A stretch of DNA of 64,000 bases. Origin: DASUBV01 sp036501025 (GTDB lineage Bacteria > Actinomycetota > Actinomycetes > Streptosporangiales > Streptosporangiaceae). The notes beneath the pieces are model-generated. The model had not been told where the DNA came from and did not search any database. It saw only the letters and a program-made list of their open reading frames with translations. A program made the translations under genes and the position numbers. This document shows, piece after piece, positions 1 to 8,315 of the stretch. Position 1 is the first letter of the stretch. Each line of letters opens with the position of its first letter. The DNA is taken from positions 33,201-97,200 of the forward strand of contig DASYBB010000113.1 in assembly GCA_036501025.1 (NCBI GenBank), in the 5' to 3' direction.

Positions 1-710
1 CCTCGCTGGCCCGGGTGCTCCCCGAGCACAGCTGGGTCTCGCCGATCGCCGACGCGCGGGTGCTGCCCGAGGACGGCGACCCGGCCGAGATCGCCGTCGC
101 CCGCGAGTCCATCCGGCTGGCGTTCGTGACCGCGCTGCAGTACCTGCCGCCGCGCCAGCGGGCGGCGCTCATCCTGTGCGAGGTGCTGCGCTGGCAGGCA
201 GCGGAGACGGCCAACCTGCTCGGGACCAGCGTGGCGGCCGTCAACAGCGCCCTGCAGCGCGCCCGCGCGACGCTCGCCACGGTCCAGCAGGACGCCGGGT
301 CGGCCGAGTCGATTCCGGCTCGCGCCGCGCCGGCCGAGGACGCCGACCGCGAGCTGCTCGCCCAGTACGTCGACGCCTTCGAGCGCTACGACATCGACGC
401 CCTGGTCAAGCTGCTGGCCGAGGACGCCGTCCAGTCGATGCCGCCGTACGCGATGTGGCTGCGCGGCTCGGCCGACATCGCGGCCTGGATGACCGGCCCC
501 GGGGCCGAGTGCGCCGGGTCCCGGCTGCTGCCGGTCGCCGCGAACGGGACGGTCGCCTACGGCCAGTACCGGGTCGACCCGGCGGGCGGCCACGCCGGCT
601 GGGCGCTGATGTTCCTGGAGACCAGCGCCGGGAAGATCGTCGCGGTGAGCTCGTTTCTCGACGTCGGCGACCTGTTCCCGTCCTTCGGCCTGCCCCTGCA
701 CCTGCCCTGA
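1..710 (+). CDS. ECF sigma factor with C-terminal SnoaL-like domain (5' truncated by window edge)
   Basis: This is the C-terminal part of an extracytoplasmic-function sigma factor. The frame is open to the window edge, so the start and region 2 lie outside. Visible first is region 4 (LPPRQRAALILCEVLRW, then a helix-turn-helix with TSVAAVNSALQRAR), which contacts the -35 element. It is followed from about residue 105 by a SnoaL-like domain (AQYVDAFERYDIDALVKLL). This arrangement and the region 4 motif are typical of the TIGR02960 family of roughly 330 residues. In such factors the SnoaL domain is thought to modulate activity in place of a linked anti-sigma factor, and none is seen here. The target regulon cannot be read from the sequence. 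Confidence 0.88.
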   Translation, partial: SLARVLPEHSWVSPIADARVLPEDGDPAEIAVARESIRLAFVTALQYLPPRQRAALILCEVLRWQAAETANLLGTSVAAVNSALQRARATLATVQQDAGSAESIPARAAPAEDADRELLAQYVDAFERYDIDALVKLLAEDAVQSMPPYAMWLRGSADIAAWMTGPGAECAGSRLLPVAANGTVAYGQYRVDPAGGHAGWALMFLETSAGKIVAVSSFLDVGDLFPSFGLPLHLP

Positions 711-735
711 GCCCCCCGGCTGGCACCATGGGCCG

Positions 736-1212
736 ATGGCGGAGTTCACGATCAGGCCCGCTCAGGCGGGCGACGCGCGGGCGATGGCCGAGCTGTTCGC
801 GGCGGTGGCCGCCGAGCGCGACGGGATCGCGACCGAGCCGCCGGTCGACGTCGACGAGCGCACGGCCGTCTTCGCCGCCACCGTCGGCGGGTCGGTCGTC
901 GCCGCGGCCGGCGGCCGCGTCGTCGGGATGATCCACGTCGAGGCCAGCCGGCACGGCTTCGGGGAGTTCGGCATGCTGGTCGACCGCGACTGGCGCGGCC
1001 GCGGCGTCGGCTCGGCGCTGGTCGAGGCGGCCATCGACTGGGCCCGCGGGGCCGGGCTGCACAAGCTGTGCCTGGAGGTGTTCCCGCACAACGCGGCCGG
1101 GATCGCCCTGTACCGGCGGGCCGGCTTTACCCAGGAAGGGCGGCGCGTCGCGCAGTACCGGCGGGCCAGCGGCGAGCTGTGGGACACGATCGTGATGGGC
1201 CGGGCGCTCTAG
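736..1212 (+). CDS. GNAT-family N-acetyltransferase
   Basis: This 158-residue protein is one GCN5-related acetyltransferase domain. The acetyl-CoA loop is seen as RDWRGRGVGSALVEAAI (Q/RxxGxG/A type), and the C-terminal LEVFPHNAAGIALYRRAGF matches the family's motif B. Such enzymes move acetyl from acetyl-CoA to an amine; the substrate cannot be predicted. It starts 25 bp after the sigma factor stop. The start codon has an xAxxxT box (CACCAT, 724-729) six bases upstream and no clear Shine-Dalgarno sequence, so the mRNA could be leaderless, but the box is weak. Confidence 0.9.
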   Translation: MAEFTIRPAQAGDARAMAELFAAVAAERDGIATEPPVDVDERTAVFAATVGGSVVAAAGGRVVGMIHVEASRHGFGEFGMLVDRDWRGRGVGSALVEAAIDWARGAGLHKLCLEVFPHNAAGIALYRRAGFTQEGRRVAQYRRASGELWDTIVMGRAL

Positions 1213-1228
1213 CGCCGCGCCGCCGGCG

Positions 1229-1242
1229 GCCCGCTGGCGGGC
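1229..1242 (+). terminator. Possible hairpin after the GNAT gene
   Basis: GCCCG and CGGGC pair around a four-base CTGG loop, 17 bp after the stop codon. The stem is only 5 bp and there is no strong U-tract. Confidence 0.3.
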
Positions 1243-1326
1243 TGCCCGTTTCCCGTCAGCGCGGCGTCATCTGCGCGTCATCCTGGACCCTGGCGGCGTT
1301 CACCTGCCCGCCCCAGACTGGGGCAC

Positions 1327-2865
1327 ATGCTGACACGTCGTACTTTCACGCAGTTGATGGGCGGCACGGCCGGCGCGATAGTGACCGGCTCGGAACTGCT
1401 GTCCCGGGCGGCGGCCCGCGCCGCGGCGACCGTTTCCCCGAACGGCGCCCGCGGCGTCCAGCACGTCGTGGTGCTGATGATGGAGAACCGGTCCTTCGAC
1501 CACTTCCTGGGCTGGCTGCCGGGCGCCGACGGCCGCCACGACCTGGCGTTCCCGTCCACCGACGGGAACGTCTACCCGAACTACCCGCTCGCCCCTGACT
1601 TCCAGGGCTGCGGGTACAGCGACCCGGACCACAGCTGGGAAGGCTTCCTGGTCCAGCGCAACTTCGGCAAGATGGACGGGTTCCTGCAGCGGCCCACCGC
1701 GCCGGCCGGCAACGCGGGCGTCACGCTGGCCGCGGCCAACACGTTCCCGGTCGGCTACTACACCAACCGGCACCCCGACGGCCGCCCCAAGGCCGTGCCC
1801 GACCTGCCGGTGATCGGCGCGCTGGCCGAGCACTACACGGTCCTGGACCGGTACTTCTGCTCGTTCGCGGGGGAGACGTTCCCGAACCGGTTCTACCAGC
1901 ACGCGGCGCGCACCGACCGGGATCACAACAGCGAGACCATCTCGACGCTGCCCGCCATCTGGGACCAGCTGTCCCCGATTCCCAACACCAAGGGCATCCC
2001 CACCGGGGGCTACTTCTTCCGGGACGCGCCGTTCCTGGCGCTGTGGGGGACCAAGTACTTCCCGTTCTGGCACCCGTTCGCGGACGGCGACACCGACGCC
2101 CTCGGGATCCCGGTCACGACGAAGTCGTTCCTGGACACGGTGGCCCAGGGCGAGCTGCCGAACGTCAGCTTCGTGGACCCGGCCTTCGACACCGAGGGCA
2201 ACGGGACCTCGGCCGACGACCACCCGCTGGCCGACATCCGGCTCGGCGAGCGGTTCATCGCCGACGCCTACCACGCCCTGGCCAGCGCCGGCTACCTGGA
2301 CAACACGGTGCTCATGGTCACCTTCGACGAGTGGGGCGGGTTCTACGACCACGTGCCGCCGCCGCGGGTCACCGACGACACCAGCCCGGCCAGCGTCGAC
2401 CACACCGGGGACGGCACGACGCCGACCGACGGCCAGCTGGTCCCCGACTACCGGCAGCTCGGCTTCCGCGTCCCGGCCATCGTCGTGTCGAACCTGGCCG
2501 AGCCGGTCGTCATTCACCGCGGGCCGTTCGAGCACACCTCGACGCTCAGGCTGATCGAGTCCACCTTCGGGCTGAACCCGGTCACCGCGCGGGACGCCCA
2601 CGCCCAGAACCTCGGCCAGGTGCTGCGCCCGGTGCCCCGCCGGCCGGCGCCGGCCGGCGCCATCCCGACCAGCAGCCAGGTGCTCGGCCCGGTCAGCGAC
2701 CCCGCCGCGATCTGCAGCGCGGACAGCGTCCAGTCGGTCGCGCCCAGGCCGCTGCGCCGCGGCCACGGCCCGCACAGCCACGCCGTGCTCCCGCAGTCCG
2801 GCTGGCCGACCGGCGCCGGCATGGCCGGGGTGGCCCGCCAGCAGCGCAGCCAGCCGCCCGGCTAA
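1327..2865 (+). CDS. Tat-exported phosphoesterase (phospholipase C / acid phosphatase family)
   Basis: The product is a 512-residue secreted phosphoesterase of the PF04185 family, which hydrolyses phosphate esters such as phospholipid head groups. The N-terminus carries a twin-arginine signal (TRRTFTQ, residues 3-9) followed by a small-residue stretch to about residue 35. Family motifs are MENRSFDHFLG (about residue 53), GETFPNRFYQH (about 180), DEWGGFYDHVPPP (about 337) and HTSTLRLIE near 402. The C-terminal 60 residues are Pro/Arg-rich and not typical of the core. It stands alone in its orientation. Substrate (phospholipid or another phosphomonoester) cannot be resolved by eye. Confidence 0.92.
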   Translation: MLTRRTFTQLMGGTAGAIVTGSELLSRAAARAAATVSPNGARGVQHVVVLMMENRSFDHFLGWLPGADGRHDLAFPSTDGNVYPNYPLAPDFQGCGYSDPDHSWEGFLVQRNFGKMDGFLQRPTAPAGNAGVTLAAANTFPVGYYTNRHPDGRPKAVPDLPVIGALAEHYTVLDRYFCSFAGETFPNRFYQHAARTDRDHNSETISTLPAIWDQLSPIPNTKGIPTGGYFFRDAPFLALWGTKYFPFWHPFADGDTDALGIPVTTKSFLDTVAQGELPNVSFVDPAFDTEGNGTSADDHPLADIRLGERFIADAYHALASAGYLDNTVLMVTFDEWGGFYDHVPPPRVTDDTSPASVDHTGDGTTPTDGQLVPDYRQLGFRVPAIVVSNLAEPVVIHRGPFEHTSTLRLIESTFGLNPVTARDAHAQNLGQVLRPVPRRPAPAGAIPTSSQVLGPVSDPAAICSADSVQSVAPRPLRRGHGPHSHAVLPQSGWPTGAGMAGVARQQRSQPPG

Positions 2866-2912
2866 GGGCGGCGGGCCGATGAGTTCGCGCCCCGGCGGGC
2901 GTCTTAGCCGGC

Positions 2913-3503
2913 ATGAGCATCGTTGACCTGGGGCCTGCGGCCTGGCGGCTGGGCGAGCTAGTCGCGCGTACCTCCGACGGCGAGCTGGGCGCGCCGACGC
3001 CGTGCCCCGCGTATACCGTCGGCGACCTGATCGAGCACCTCGGCGTCATGGCGCTCGCGTTCGCCGCCGCGGCCCGCAAGGAGGGCGGCCGGTACGCCGA
3101 GCCGGCCTCGGCCGGGGACGCCGCCCGGCTGACCGCCGGCTGGCGGTCCGCGATCCCGCGCGACCTCGGGGCCGTGGCGTCGGCGTGGGCCGACCCGGCC
3201 GCCTGGTCCGGGATGACCCGGATCGCCGGGATGGACGCGCCGGCCGACATCATCGGGCTGTCGCTGGCCGACGAGCTGGTCGTGCACGGCTGGGACCTGG
3301 CCCGCGCGACCGGGCGCGCGTATGACTGCGAGCCGGAGGTGCTCGACGCCGCTGAGAGCTTCCTCGGGCAGTTCGCCAGCCCGGACGCGCCGGCCGGCCC
3401 GGACGTCGCGTTCGGGCCGTCCCGGCCGCTGCGCCACGATGCCTGCTCGCTGGACCGGGTCATCGCGCTGGCCGGGCGCGACCCCGACTGGCTGGCCGGC
3501 TGA
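2913..3503 (+). CDS. TIGR03086-type metal-binding protein (DinB / maleylpyruvate-isomerase-like)
   Basis: This 196-residue protein resembles the actinobacterial TIGR03086 family, a four-helix DinB fold related to mycothiol-dependent maleylpyruvate isomerase. Support comes from the N-terminal TPCPAYTVGDLIEHLGVM, whose His is a likely metal ligand, the central DELVVHGWDLARATGR, and the C-terminal SLDRVIALAGRDPDWL. Members are believed to bind a divalent metal and some use mycothiol as thiol cofactor. The exact reaction is unknown. There is neither a good ribosome site nor a leaderless box at this ATG, so the start is the least certain part. Confidence 0.85.
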   Translation: MSIVDLGPAAWRLGELVARTSDGELGAPTPCPAYTVGDLIEHLGVMALAFAAAARKEGGRYAEPASAGDAARLTAGWRSAIPRDLGAVASAWADPAAWSGMTRIAGMDAPADIIGLSLADELVVHGWDLARATGRAYDCEPEVLDAAESFLGQFASPDAPAGPDVAFGPSRPLRHDACSLDRVIALAGRDPDWLAG

Positions 3504-3549
3504 CGCGCGGCCGGCGCCCGCGCCCGCGCGGGCGTCGCGCGGCCCGGGC

Positions 3550-3555
3550 TACGGT
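3550..3555 (+). promoter_or_regulatory. -10 box TACGGT, leaderless spacing
   Basis: TACGGT fits TANNNT and ends six bases before the ATG at 3562. No -35 is evident. Confidence 0.5.
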
Positions 3556-3561
3556 CGGGTC

Positions 3562-4356
3562 ATGACCCCGCACACCGCCATCGTGACCGGAGCCAACCAC
3601 GGCATCGGCGCGGCCACGGCGCTGGCCCTGGCCCGGGGCGGCTGCGCCGTGCTGTGCTCGTACCTGCGGATCGAGGCTGATGCCGGCGGCTCGTCCGCCT
3701 ACCGGGCCGGCCGCTCGGCCGGCGCCGAGTCCGTCGCGGCCGAGATCGCGGCGGCCGGGGGCCGCGCCGTGGCCGTGGAGGCCGACCTGTCCGACCCGGC
3801 CTCGGCGGCCCGGCTCTTCGACGCCGCGGAACGGCAGCTCGGGCCGGTCGACATCCTGGTCAACAACGCCAGCGGCTGGATCGCCGACACGTTCGGGCCC
3901 GAGGGCACCGACGGCCTGGGCCGGCCCGTCCGCGCGGTGAACGCCAGCACCTGGTGGCAGCAGTTCACCATCGACGCGATGGCCGCCAGCCTGCTGATCA
4001 GCGAGTTCGCCCGGCGGCACCGGGCCAGGGGCGGCACCTGGGGCCGGATCGTCGGGCTCACCTCGGCGGCCGAGATCGGCTTCCCCGAGGAGGTCTCCTA
4101 CGGGGCGGCCAAGGCGGCCCAGGTCAGCTACACCATGTCGGCGGCCATCGAGCTGGGCGAGTACGGCGTCACGGCCAACATGGTGCACCCGCCCGTCACC
4201 GACACCGGCTGGATCACCGACGAGGTGCGCGACCTGGTCGCGCGGAGCCCCAGCATGATGCATATCGCCACCCCGGACGAGGTCGCGGAGGTCATCGCCT
4301 ACCTGGCCTCCGACGCGGCCGGGCTGATCACCGCCAACGTCGTCACCCTGCGCTGA
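3562..4356 (+). CDS. SDR-family oxidoreductase
   Basis: A classical short-chain dehydrogenase/reductase of 264 residues. The nucleotide loop is TGANHGIGAA at residues 9-18, the structural motif VNNAS lies near residue 100, and the catalytic pair is Y180-x3-K184 (SYGAAK). A basic/acidic switch for NAD or NADP is not obvious. The start was set at the ATG preceded by a -10-like box at leaderless spacing; an upstream in-frame extension would overlap the preceding gene. The 45-bp gap to the next oxidoreductase allows cotranscription. Substrate unknown. Confidence 0.92.
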   Translation: MTPHTAIVTGANHGIGAATALALARGGCAVLCSYLRIEADAGGSSAYRAGRSAGAESVAAEIAAAGGRAVAVEADLSDPASAARLFDAAERQLGPVDILVNNASGWIADTFGPEGTDGLGRPVRAVNASTWWQQFTIDAMAASLLISEFARRHRARGGTWGRIVGLTSAAEIGFPEEVSYGAAKAAQVSYTMSAAIELGEYGVTANMVHPPVTDTGWITDEVRDLVARSPSMMHIATPDEVAEVIAYLASDAAGLITANVVTLR

Positions 4357-4401
4357 CGGCGCGATTCCCCGGATGGACACCGAGAGGCGAGGGAGCAGAC
4401 C

Positions 4402-5322
4402 GTGAAGGCATTCGTGTTCACCGCGAACGGCGGCCCCGACGTAGAGAAGTTCCTTGACCTGCCGCGCCCCGTTCCGGGGCCAGGGCAGTTGCTGGTGGCC
4501 GTACGCGCCGCGGGGGTCAACCCGGCCGACTGGAAGCGCCGCGCCGGCTTCCGCCGGCCGGGCATGCCCGAGCCGCAGTTCCCGACGGTCTTCGGCGCCG
4601 AGGCGGCCGGGGCCGTCGAGGCGGCCGGCGACGGCGCCGACGGGTTCGCGCCGGGCGACGCCGTGTTCGGCTACCCCGTCACGGGCGGGTACGCGGAATA
4701 CACCCTGTTCCCGGCCGAGACGACCGCGCGCAAGCCCGCCGCCCTGTCGTTCGAGGACGCGGCCGCGCTGCCGGTCGCGGCGGCCACCGCCTGGGACGGG
4801 ATCCGCCAGCTGGCCCTGCCGCCCGGCGCGACCCTGCTGGTCACCGGCGCCGGAGGCGGCGTCGGCGTGGCCGCCGTCCAGATCGCCGTGCATGACGGGC
4901 TGACCGTCATCGGCACCGCCAGCGCGGCCAAGAAGGACCTGGTCGAATCGCTGGGCGCCCGGCACGTCACGCCCGGCCCCGGCGTCCAGGACCGGGTCCG
5001 CGCCATCGCCCCGGGCGGCGTCGATGCCATCTTCGACCTGGTCGGCGGGTCCGCGCTGGAGGAGATCGCCGGCGTGCTGGCCGACCGGTCGAAGCTGATC
5101 ACCGGCGGCGACCCGCAGACCGCGGCCGCGCTCGGCGGCTCGCCCGTGGCCAGGGAGCGCAACCGCGCCGTGCTCGATGCCGTCGCCCAGCTGGCCGTGG
5201 GCGGCGTGCTCACGCCGCAGGTGACGGCCACGTTCCCGCTGGAACGAGCCCCGGAGGCACTGCGCGAGGTCGAGGCCGGGCATGCCCGGGGCAAGGTCGT
5301 GATCGTCGTCGGCGCCGGGTGA
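4402..5322 (+). CDS. Quinone-reductase-type NADP-dependent MDR oxidoreductase
   Basis: This 306-residue protein belongs to the medium-chain dehydrogenase/reductase superfamily, quinone oxidoreductase branch, which uses NADPH and no catalytic zinc. The N-terminal GroES-like half contains AAGVNPADWKRR (about residue 36). The Rossmann half contains VTGAGGGVGVAAVQIA (about residue 148). The C-terminus ends with EVEAGHARGKVVIVV, as usual. The GTG start follows a GGGAGC ribosome site seven bases upstream. It is followed 10 bp later by the PLP enzyme gene, so the two are probably cotranscribed. Confidence 0.92.
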   Translation: MKAFVFTANGGPDVEKFLDLPRPVPGPGQLLVAVRAAGVNPADWKRRAGFRRPGMPEPQFPTVFGAEAAGAVEAAGDGADGFAPGDAVFGYPVTGGYAEYTLFPAETTARKPAALSFEDAAALPVAAATAWDGIRQLALPPGATLLVTGAGGGVGVAAVQIAVHDGLTVIGTASAAKKDLVESLGARHVTPGPGVQDRVRAIAPGGVDAIFDLVGGSALEEIAGVLADRSKLITGGDPQTAAALGGSPVARERNRAVLDAVAQLAVGGVLTPQVTATFPLERAPEALREVEAGHARGKVVIVVGAG

Positions 5323-5332
5323 GCGGCCGCCG

Positions 5333-6811
5333 GTGAGCGAGGCGCGGACGGGACCAGGAGCGGTCGGCACGGAGGAGACAGGGTTGGTGGCAGGGGAGCG
5401 CGGGCCGCTGGTGCACGAGTCGGTGCTGGACGCGATCGGCCAGACGCCGCTGATCCGGCTGACCCGCGTGACCGCCGGCCTGGCCGTGCCGGTGTACGTG
5501 AAGGCCGAGTTCCTGAGCGTGGGCGCCAGCGTGAAGGACCGGGCCGCCCGGAACATGGTGCGCGCCGCCGAGCAGGACGGATCGCTGCGCCCCGGCGGCG
5601 TGATCGTGGAGAGCACGTCGGGCAACACCGGCATCGGGCTGGCCATCGTCGCCGCCGTGCGCGGTTACCGGTCGGTCGTCGTCGTGCCCGACAAGACCAG
5701 CCCGGACAAGCTGGCCGTGCTCCGCGCCCACGGCGCGGAAGTCGTCCTGGCCCAGTCCGGCCTGCCGCGGGAGCATCCCGAGCACCCGGACCAGATCGCG
5801 CGGCGGATCGCCGCGCAGACCCCGGGCGGGTGGCTGGCCGGGCAGTACGACAACCCGGCCAATCCCCAGGCCCACTGGGACACCACCGGCCCGGAGATCT
5901 GGGCGCAGACCGCCGGCCGGGTCACCCACCTCGTCGCCGGCGCCGGCACGGGCGGCACGATCACCGGGACGGGGGAGTACCTCAAGGCGGTCAGCGGCGG
6001 CCGCGTCCAGGTCATCGGCGCTGACCCGGCAACCTCGGTCTACGGCGGCGGCGACGGCAGCCCGTACTACATCGAGGCCGTCGGCCACTGGCATCACCCC
6101 GACTCCGCGGCCGACACCTGGCCGCAGTCCTTCCACCCCGCCGTGGTCGACCGGTTCGAGTCGGTGTCCGACCGCGAGTCGATCGCCATGATTCACCGCC
6201 TGGCCCGCGAGGAGGGCCTGCTGCTGGGCGGCTCGGCGGGCACGGCCATCGCCGCCGCGCTCCGCACCGCCGCCGGCCTGACCGCCGGTGACCTGGTCGT
6301 GGTCATTGCCCCCGACTCCGGGCGCGGCTACTTGTCCAAGTACTTCAGTGAGCCGTGGCTGCTGGCCAACGGCTTCCGCGACGCCGACCCGGCCGCTCCC
6401 GCCGTCGCCGGCCTCCTGCCCGAACGCCGCACGGCGGCCATGACGGGAGTCCTGGTCCTCACTCCGTCCGCCACCACGGCCGACGCCCGCCGCGCCTTCG
6501 CCGGGAGCCAGGCCGGGACGCCGGAGCTGGCCCTGGTCGCCCTGCCCCGGCGCGGCGCGGACGCGCCGCGGGCACTGGGTGATGTCGTCGGCGCCCTGCG
6601 CCGGTCGGCGCTGGACGGCCAGCCCGAAGACCAGCCCATCGCGGCGCTCGCGGATCCGCCGCCGCCTGGCGTCGGCGCCGGCGAGCGCCCGGCCGACGCC
6701 CTGGCCCGGCTCCCCGCCGACCGGCCCTGGGCCGCTGTCCTCGTCGACGGTCGCGTCACCGCCCTGATCAAGCGCACCGACCTCGCCCGTCACGCGGAGT
6801 CCGGTGCCTGA
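5333..6811 (+). CDS. PLP-dependent cystathionine-beta-synthase-like enzyme with degenerate CBS domains
   Basis: A 492-residue fold-type II PLP enzyme of the cysteine synthase / cystathionine beta-synthase family. The PLP lysine lies in GASVKDRAARNM (about residue 66). ESTSGNTGIGLA (about 88) binds the substrate carboxylate, and GTGGTITGTGEYLK (about 205) holds the phosphate. After about residue 365 comes a region the size of a CBS-domain pair but poorly conserved. That length and layout favour cystathionine beta-synthase (homocysteine plus serine) over O-acetylserine sulfhydrylase, which is about 310 residues. No cystathionine gamma-lyase gene is adjacent. An alternative start is TTG at 5384, which would remove the unconserved N-terminus. 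Confidence 0.88.
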   Translation: MSEARTGPGAVGTEETGLVAGERGPLVHESVLDAIGQTPLIRLTRVTAGLAVPVYVKAEFLSVGASVKDRAARNMVRAAEQDGSLRPGGVIVESTSGNTGIGLAIVAAVRGYRSVVVVPDKTSPDKLAVLRAHGAEVVLAQSGLPREHPEHPDQIARRIAAQTPGGWLAGQYDNPANPQAHWDTTGPEIWAQTAGRVTHLVAGAGTGGTITGTGEYLKAVSGGRVQVIGADPATSVYGGGDGSPYYIEAVGHWHHPDSAADTWPQSFHPAVVDRFESVSDRESIAMIHRLAREEGLLLGGSAGTAIAAALRTAAGLTAGDLVVVIAPDSGRGYLSKYFSEPWLLANGFRDADPAAPAVAGLLPERRTAAMTGVLVLTPSATTADARRAFAGSQAGTPELALVALPRRGADAPRALGDVVGALRRSALDGQPEDQPIAALADPPPPGVGAGERPADALARLPADRPWAAVLVDGRVTALIKRTDLARHAESGA

Positions 6812-6836
6812 GGAACCCGGCGCTCCCGCGTCAGGC
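6806..6836. terminator. Shared terminator hairpin of two convergent genes
   Basis: GCCTGA (6806-6811) pairs with TCAGGC (6831-6836) over a 19-base loop. Both arms contain the facing stop codons, TGA on the plus strand and TGA on the minus strand. The stem is short. Confidence 0.35.
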
Positions 6837-7598
6837 CATGCCGCGCAGCGCGGCCAGGCCCCCGGCGACGTGATCCCGGGCCCGGGCGCCGGTCACGCGC
6901 ATGGCGGCGGCGATCTGGTCGTCCGGGAGGTCCAGGTACAGCCGCAGCGCCAGCGCCTCGCGCTGCATCACCGGCAGCCGCTGCAGGGCCGCGACCACCC
7001 CGGCCGCTCCCTCCGGCTCCGCCTCTCTTAACGCAACCGCCCGCGGCGGCCGCCACTGCGCTCCCTCACCCGGCGCCTCGTACCGCGGCGCCACGGCCAG
7101 TCCCGGCCCCGCCAGGCGCGACCGTGCCACCACGGAACGGTGCAGGAACGACAGCGCCGCGTCCTGGCTCCGGAGCCGCCGCCAGGTGCGGTGCATGGCG
7201 GCGAACGAGTCCTGCACGACCGCCTCGGCCGTGCGCAGGTCTCCGACCAGCAGAACCGCCAGCCGGACAAGGGTGCGGTAATGGCTCCCGTACATTGCCG
7301 TGACCGCCCGGTCGGCGTCGGATTCACCGGCCGCAGCGCTTCTCCCCAGAACGCTGACGGGCCGGGCCGGCCGCCCGGCCGGCGGCAGGCCCGCGGGCGG
7401 AGCGGACACCGGCGGCATGGCCGCCGGCGGCAGGACGACCGGCGGCAGGGCCGCCGGGGACAGGGCCGCCGGGGACAGCGCGCTGGCCGGCATCGCGCCG
7501 GCCAGCTGCCCGGCGATGCGGCCGGGTTTCGACTCGCTCGTGATCGCGCCAGGTCGCAGTCTCTTCCTGCGACCCCCCACTGACCTGGCTGCTGACAT
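6831..7598 (-). CDS. SigE-like ECF sigma factor with Ala/Pro-repeat N-terminal extension
   Basis: The C-terminal 165 residues resemble the SigE-like ECF sigma group: region 2 is seen in YGSHYRTLVRLAVLLVGD with DSFAAMHRTWRRLR, and region 4 in LPVMQREALALRLYLDL with a helix-turn-helix ending GARARDHVAGGLAAL. These factors direct RNA polymerase to envelope or stress genes. Ahead of it lie about 90 residues absent from the usual 170-residue family members, including Ala/Pro-rich repeats at about residues 32-73. The ATG at 7598 was chosen because TATTCT ends six bases upstream with TTGACT 18 bp further up; the TTG at 7634 sits inside that -35 box. No anti-sigma gene is adjacent. Confidence 0.8.
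   Translation of the reverse strand: MSAARSVGGRRKRLRPGAITSESKPGRIAGQLAGAMPASALSPAALSPAALPPVVLPPAAMPPVSAPPAGLPPAGRPARPVSVLGRSAAAGESDADRAVTAMYGSHYRTLVRLAVLLVGDLRTAEAVVQDSFAAMHRTWRRLRSQDAALSFLHRSVVARSRLAGPGLAVAPRYEAPGEGAQWRPPRAVALREAEPEGAAGVVAALQRLPVMQREALALRLYLDLPDDQIAAAMRVTGARARDHVAGGLAALRGMA
7414..7480. repeat. 15-bp tandem repeat coding for Ala/Pro pentamers in the sigma factor
   Basis: About four imperfect copies of a unit like GCCGCCGGGGACAGG, in frame, give LSPAALSPAALPPVV-type sequence. Confidence 0.75.
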
Positions 7599-7604
7599 GA
7601 GGCA

Positions 7605-7634
7605 AGAATAGGAAGATATTGGAAGGAAAGTCAA
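7605..7634 (-). promoter_or_regulatory. TTGACT-N18-TATTCT promoter, leaderless
   Basis: On the minus strand TTGACT (7634-7629) and TATTCT (7610-7605) are separated by 18 bp. The -10 box ends six bases before the ATG at 7598, so transcription would begin at the start codon. Confidence 0.65.
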
Positions 7635-7850
7635 TATGATCCCAGCGGCGGTCCGAACGGCATCCGCCGCGCATCGCGGCCATTTGTATCACTGCAGGTC
7701 ACAGCGAAGATCATCGATCCGGTCGGGCATCGTGACCGCCGCTCGGCCATCCTGTTACCCACCTGTGACCGGCTAGCACATGGGCGTTGTGTCTGGTTTA
7801 AGGCTGAACTTAGTTGGGTCGCCCATCTGGATTCTTCCGATTTTTTCCGG

Positions 7851-7856
7851 CATGAT
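7851..7856 (+). promoter_or_regulatory. -10 box CATGAT, leaderless spacing
   Basis: CATGAT is one mismatch from TANNNT and ends six bases before the ATG at 7863. Confidence 0.45.
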
Positions 7857-7862
7857 GGGGGC

Positions 7863-8279
7863 ATGGCAGACGAGAACTGGGAGCGGCTCGGCGACTACGT
7901 GGTCGCCCGGCGCATCGCTCTCGGCATGCGAGACCGCCGGGCGCTGGCGGCCGCGACCGGCGTGACCGACCGGACGCTGGGCAAGGTCGAGACCGGCAAT
8001 CGGGTATCTGCCAGCACGCTCGCCGCGCTGGAGAACGAGTTCAGCTGGGCACCGGGGTCCTGCCGCCAGGTGCTGGCCGGCGGCGAGCCCGTGACCCAGA
8101 CCTCCCCTGATGCCATCCCGCAGTACGACGACCCGACGCTCCAGCACATCGCCGAGGTGCCCGGCCTGCCGCCCGATGTCGTCCGCGGCCTGATCGCGCT
8201 CGCCCGGAACTGGCGGGACCAGGAGGACCAGGGCGATGACCGGGACGCCGGCGGTGAGCAGGCGCGCCGCCGCGCCTAG
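7863..8279 (+). CDS. XRE-type helix-turn-helix regulator
   Basis: The 138-residue protein has a Cro/C1-like helix-turn-helix in its first 70 residues: DYVVARRIALGMRDRRALAAATGVTDRTL followed by KVETGNRVSASTLAALE. The remainder is a short region (IAEVPGLPPDVVRGLIALARNW) with an acidic/polar tail and no known ligand domain. It is divergent from the sigma factor gene with a 264-bp shared upstream region, so mutual control is possible. Its target is unknown. Confidence 0.87.
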   Translation: MADENWERLGDYVVARRIALGMRDRRALAAATGVTDRTLGKVETGNRVSASTLAALENEFSWAPGSCRQVLAGGEPVTQTSPDAIPQYDDPTLQHIAEVPGLPPDVVRGLIALARNWRDQEDQGDDRDAGGEQARRRA

Positions 8280-8315
8280 GACATGCCTGCCCGGACCTCG
8301 CCCCGCCGGACGCGG

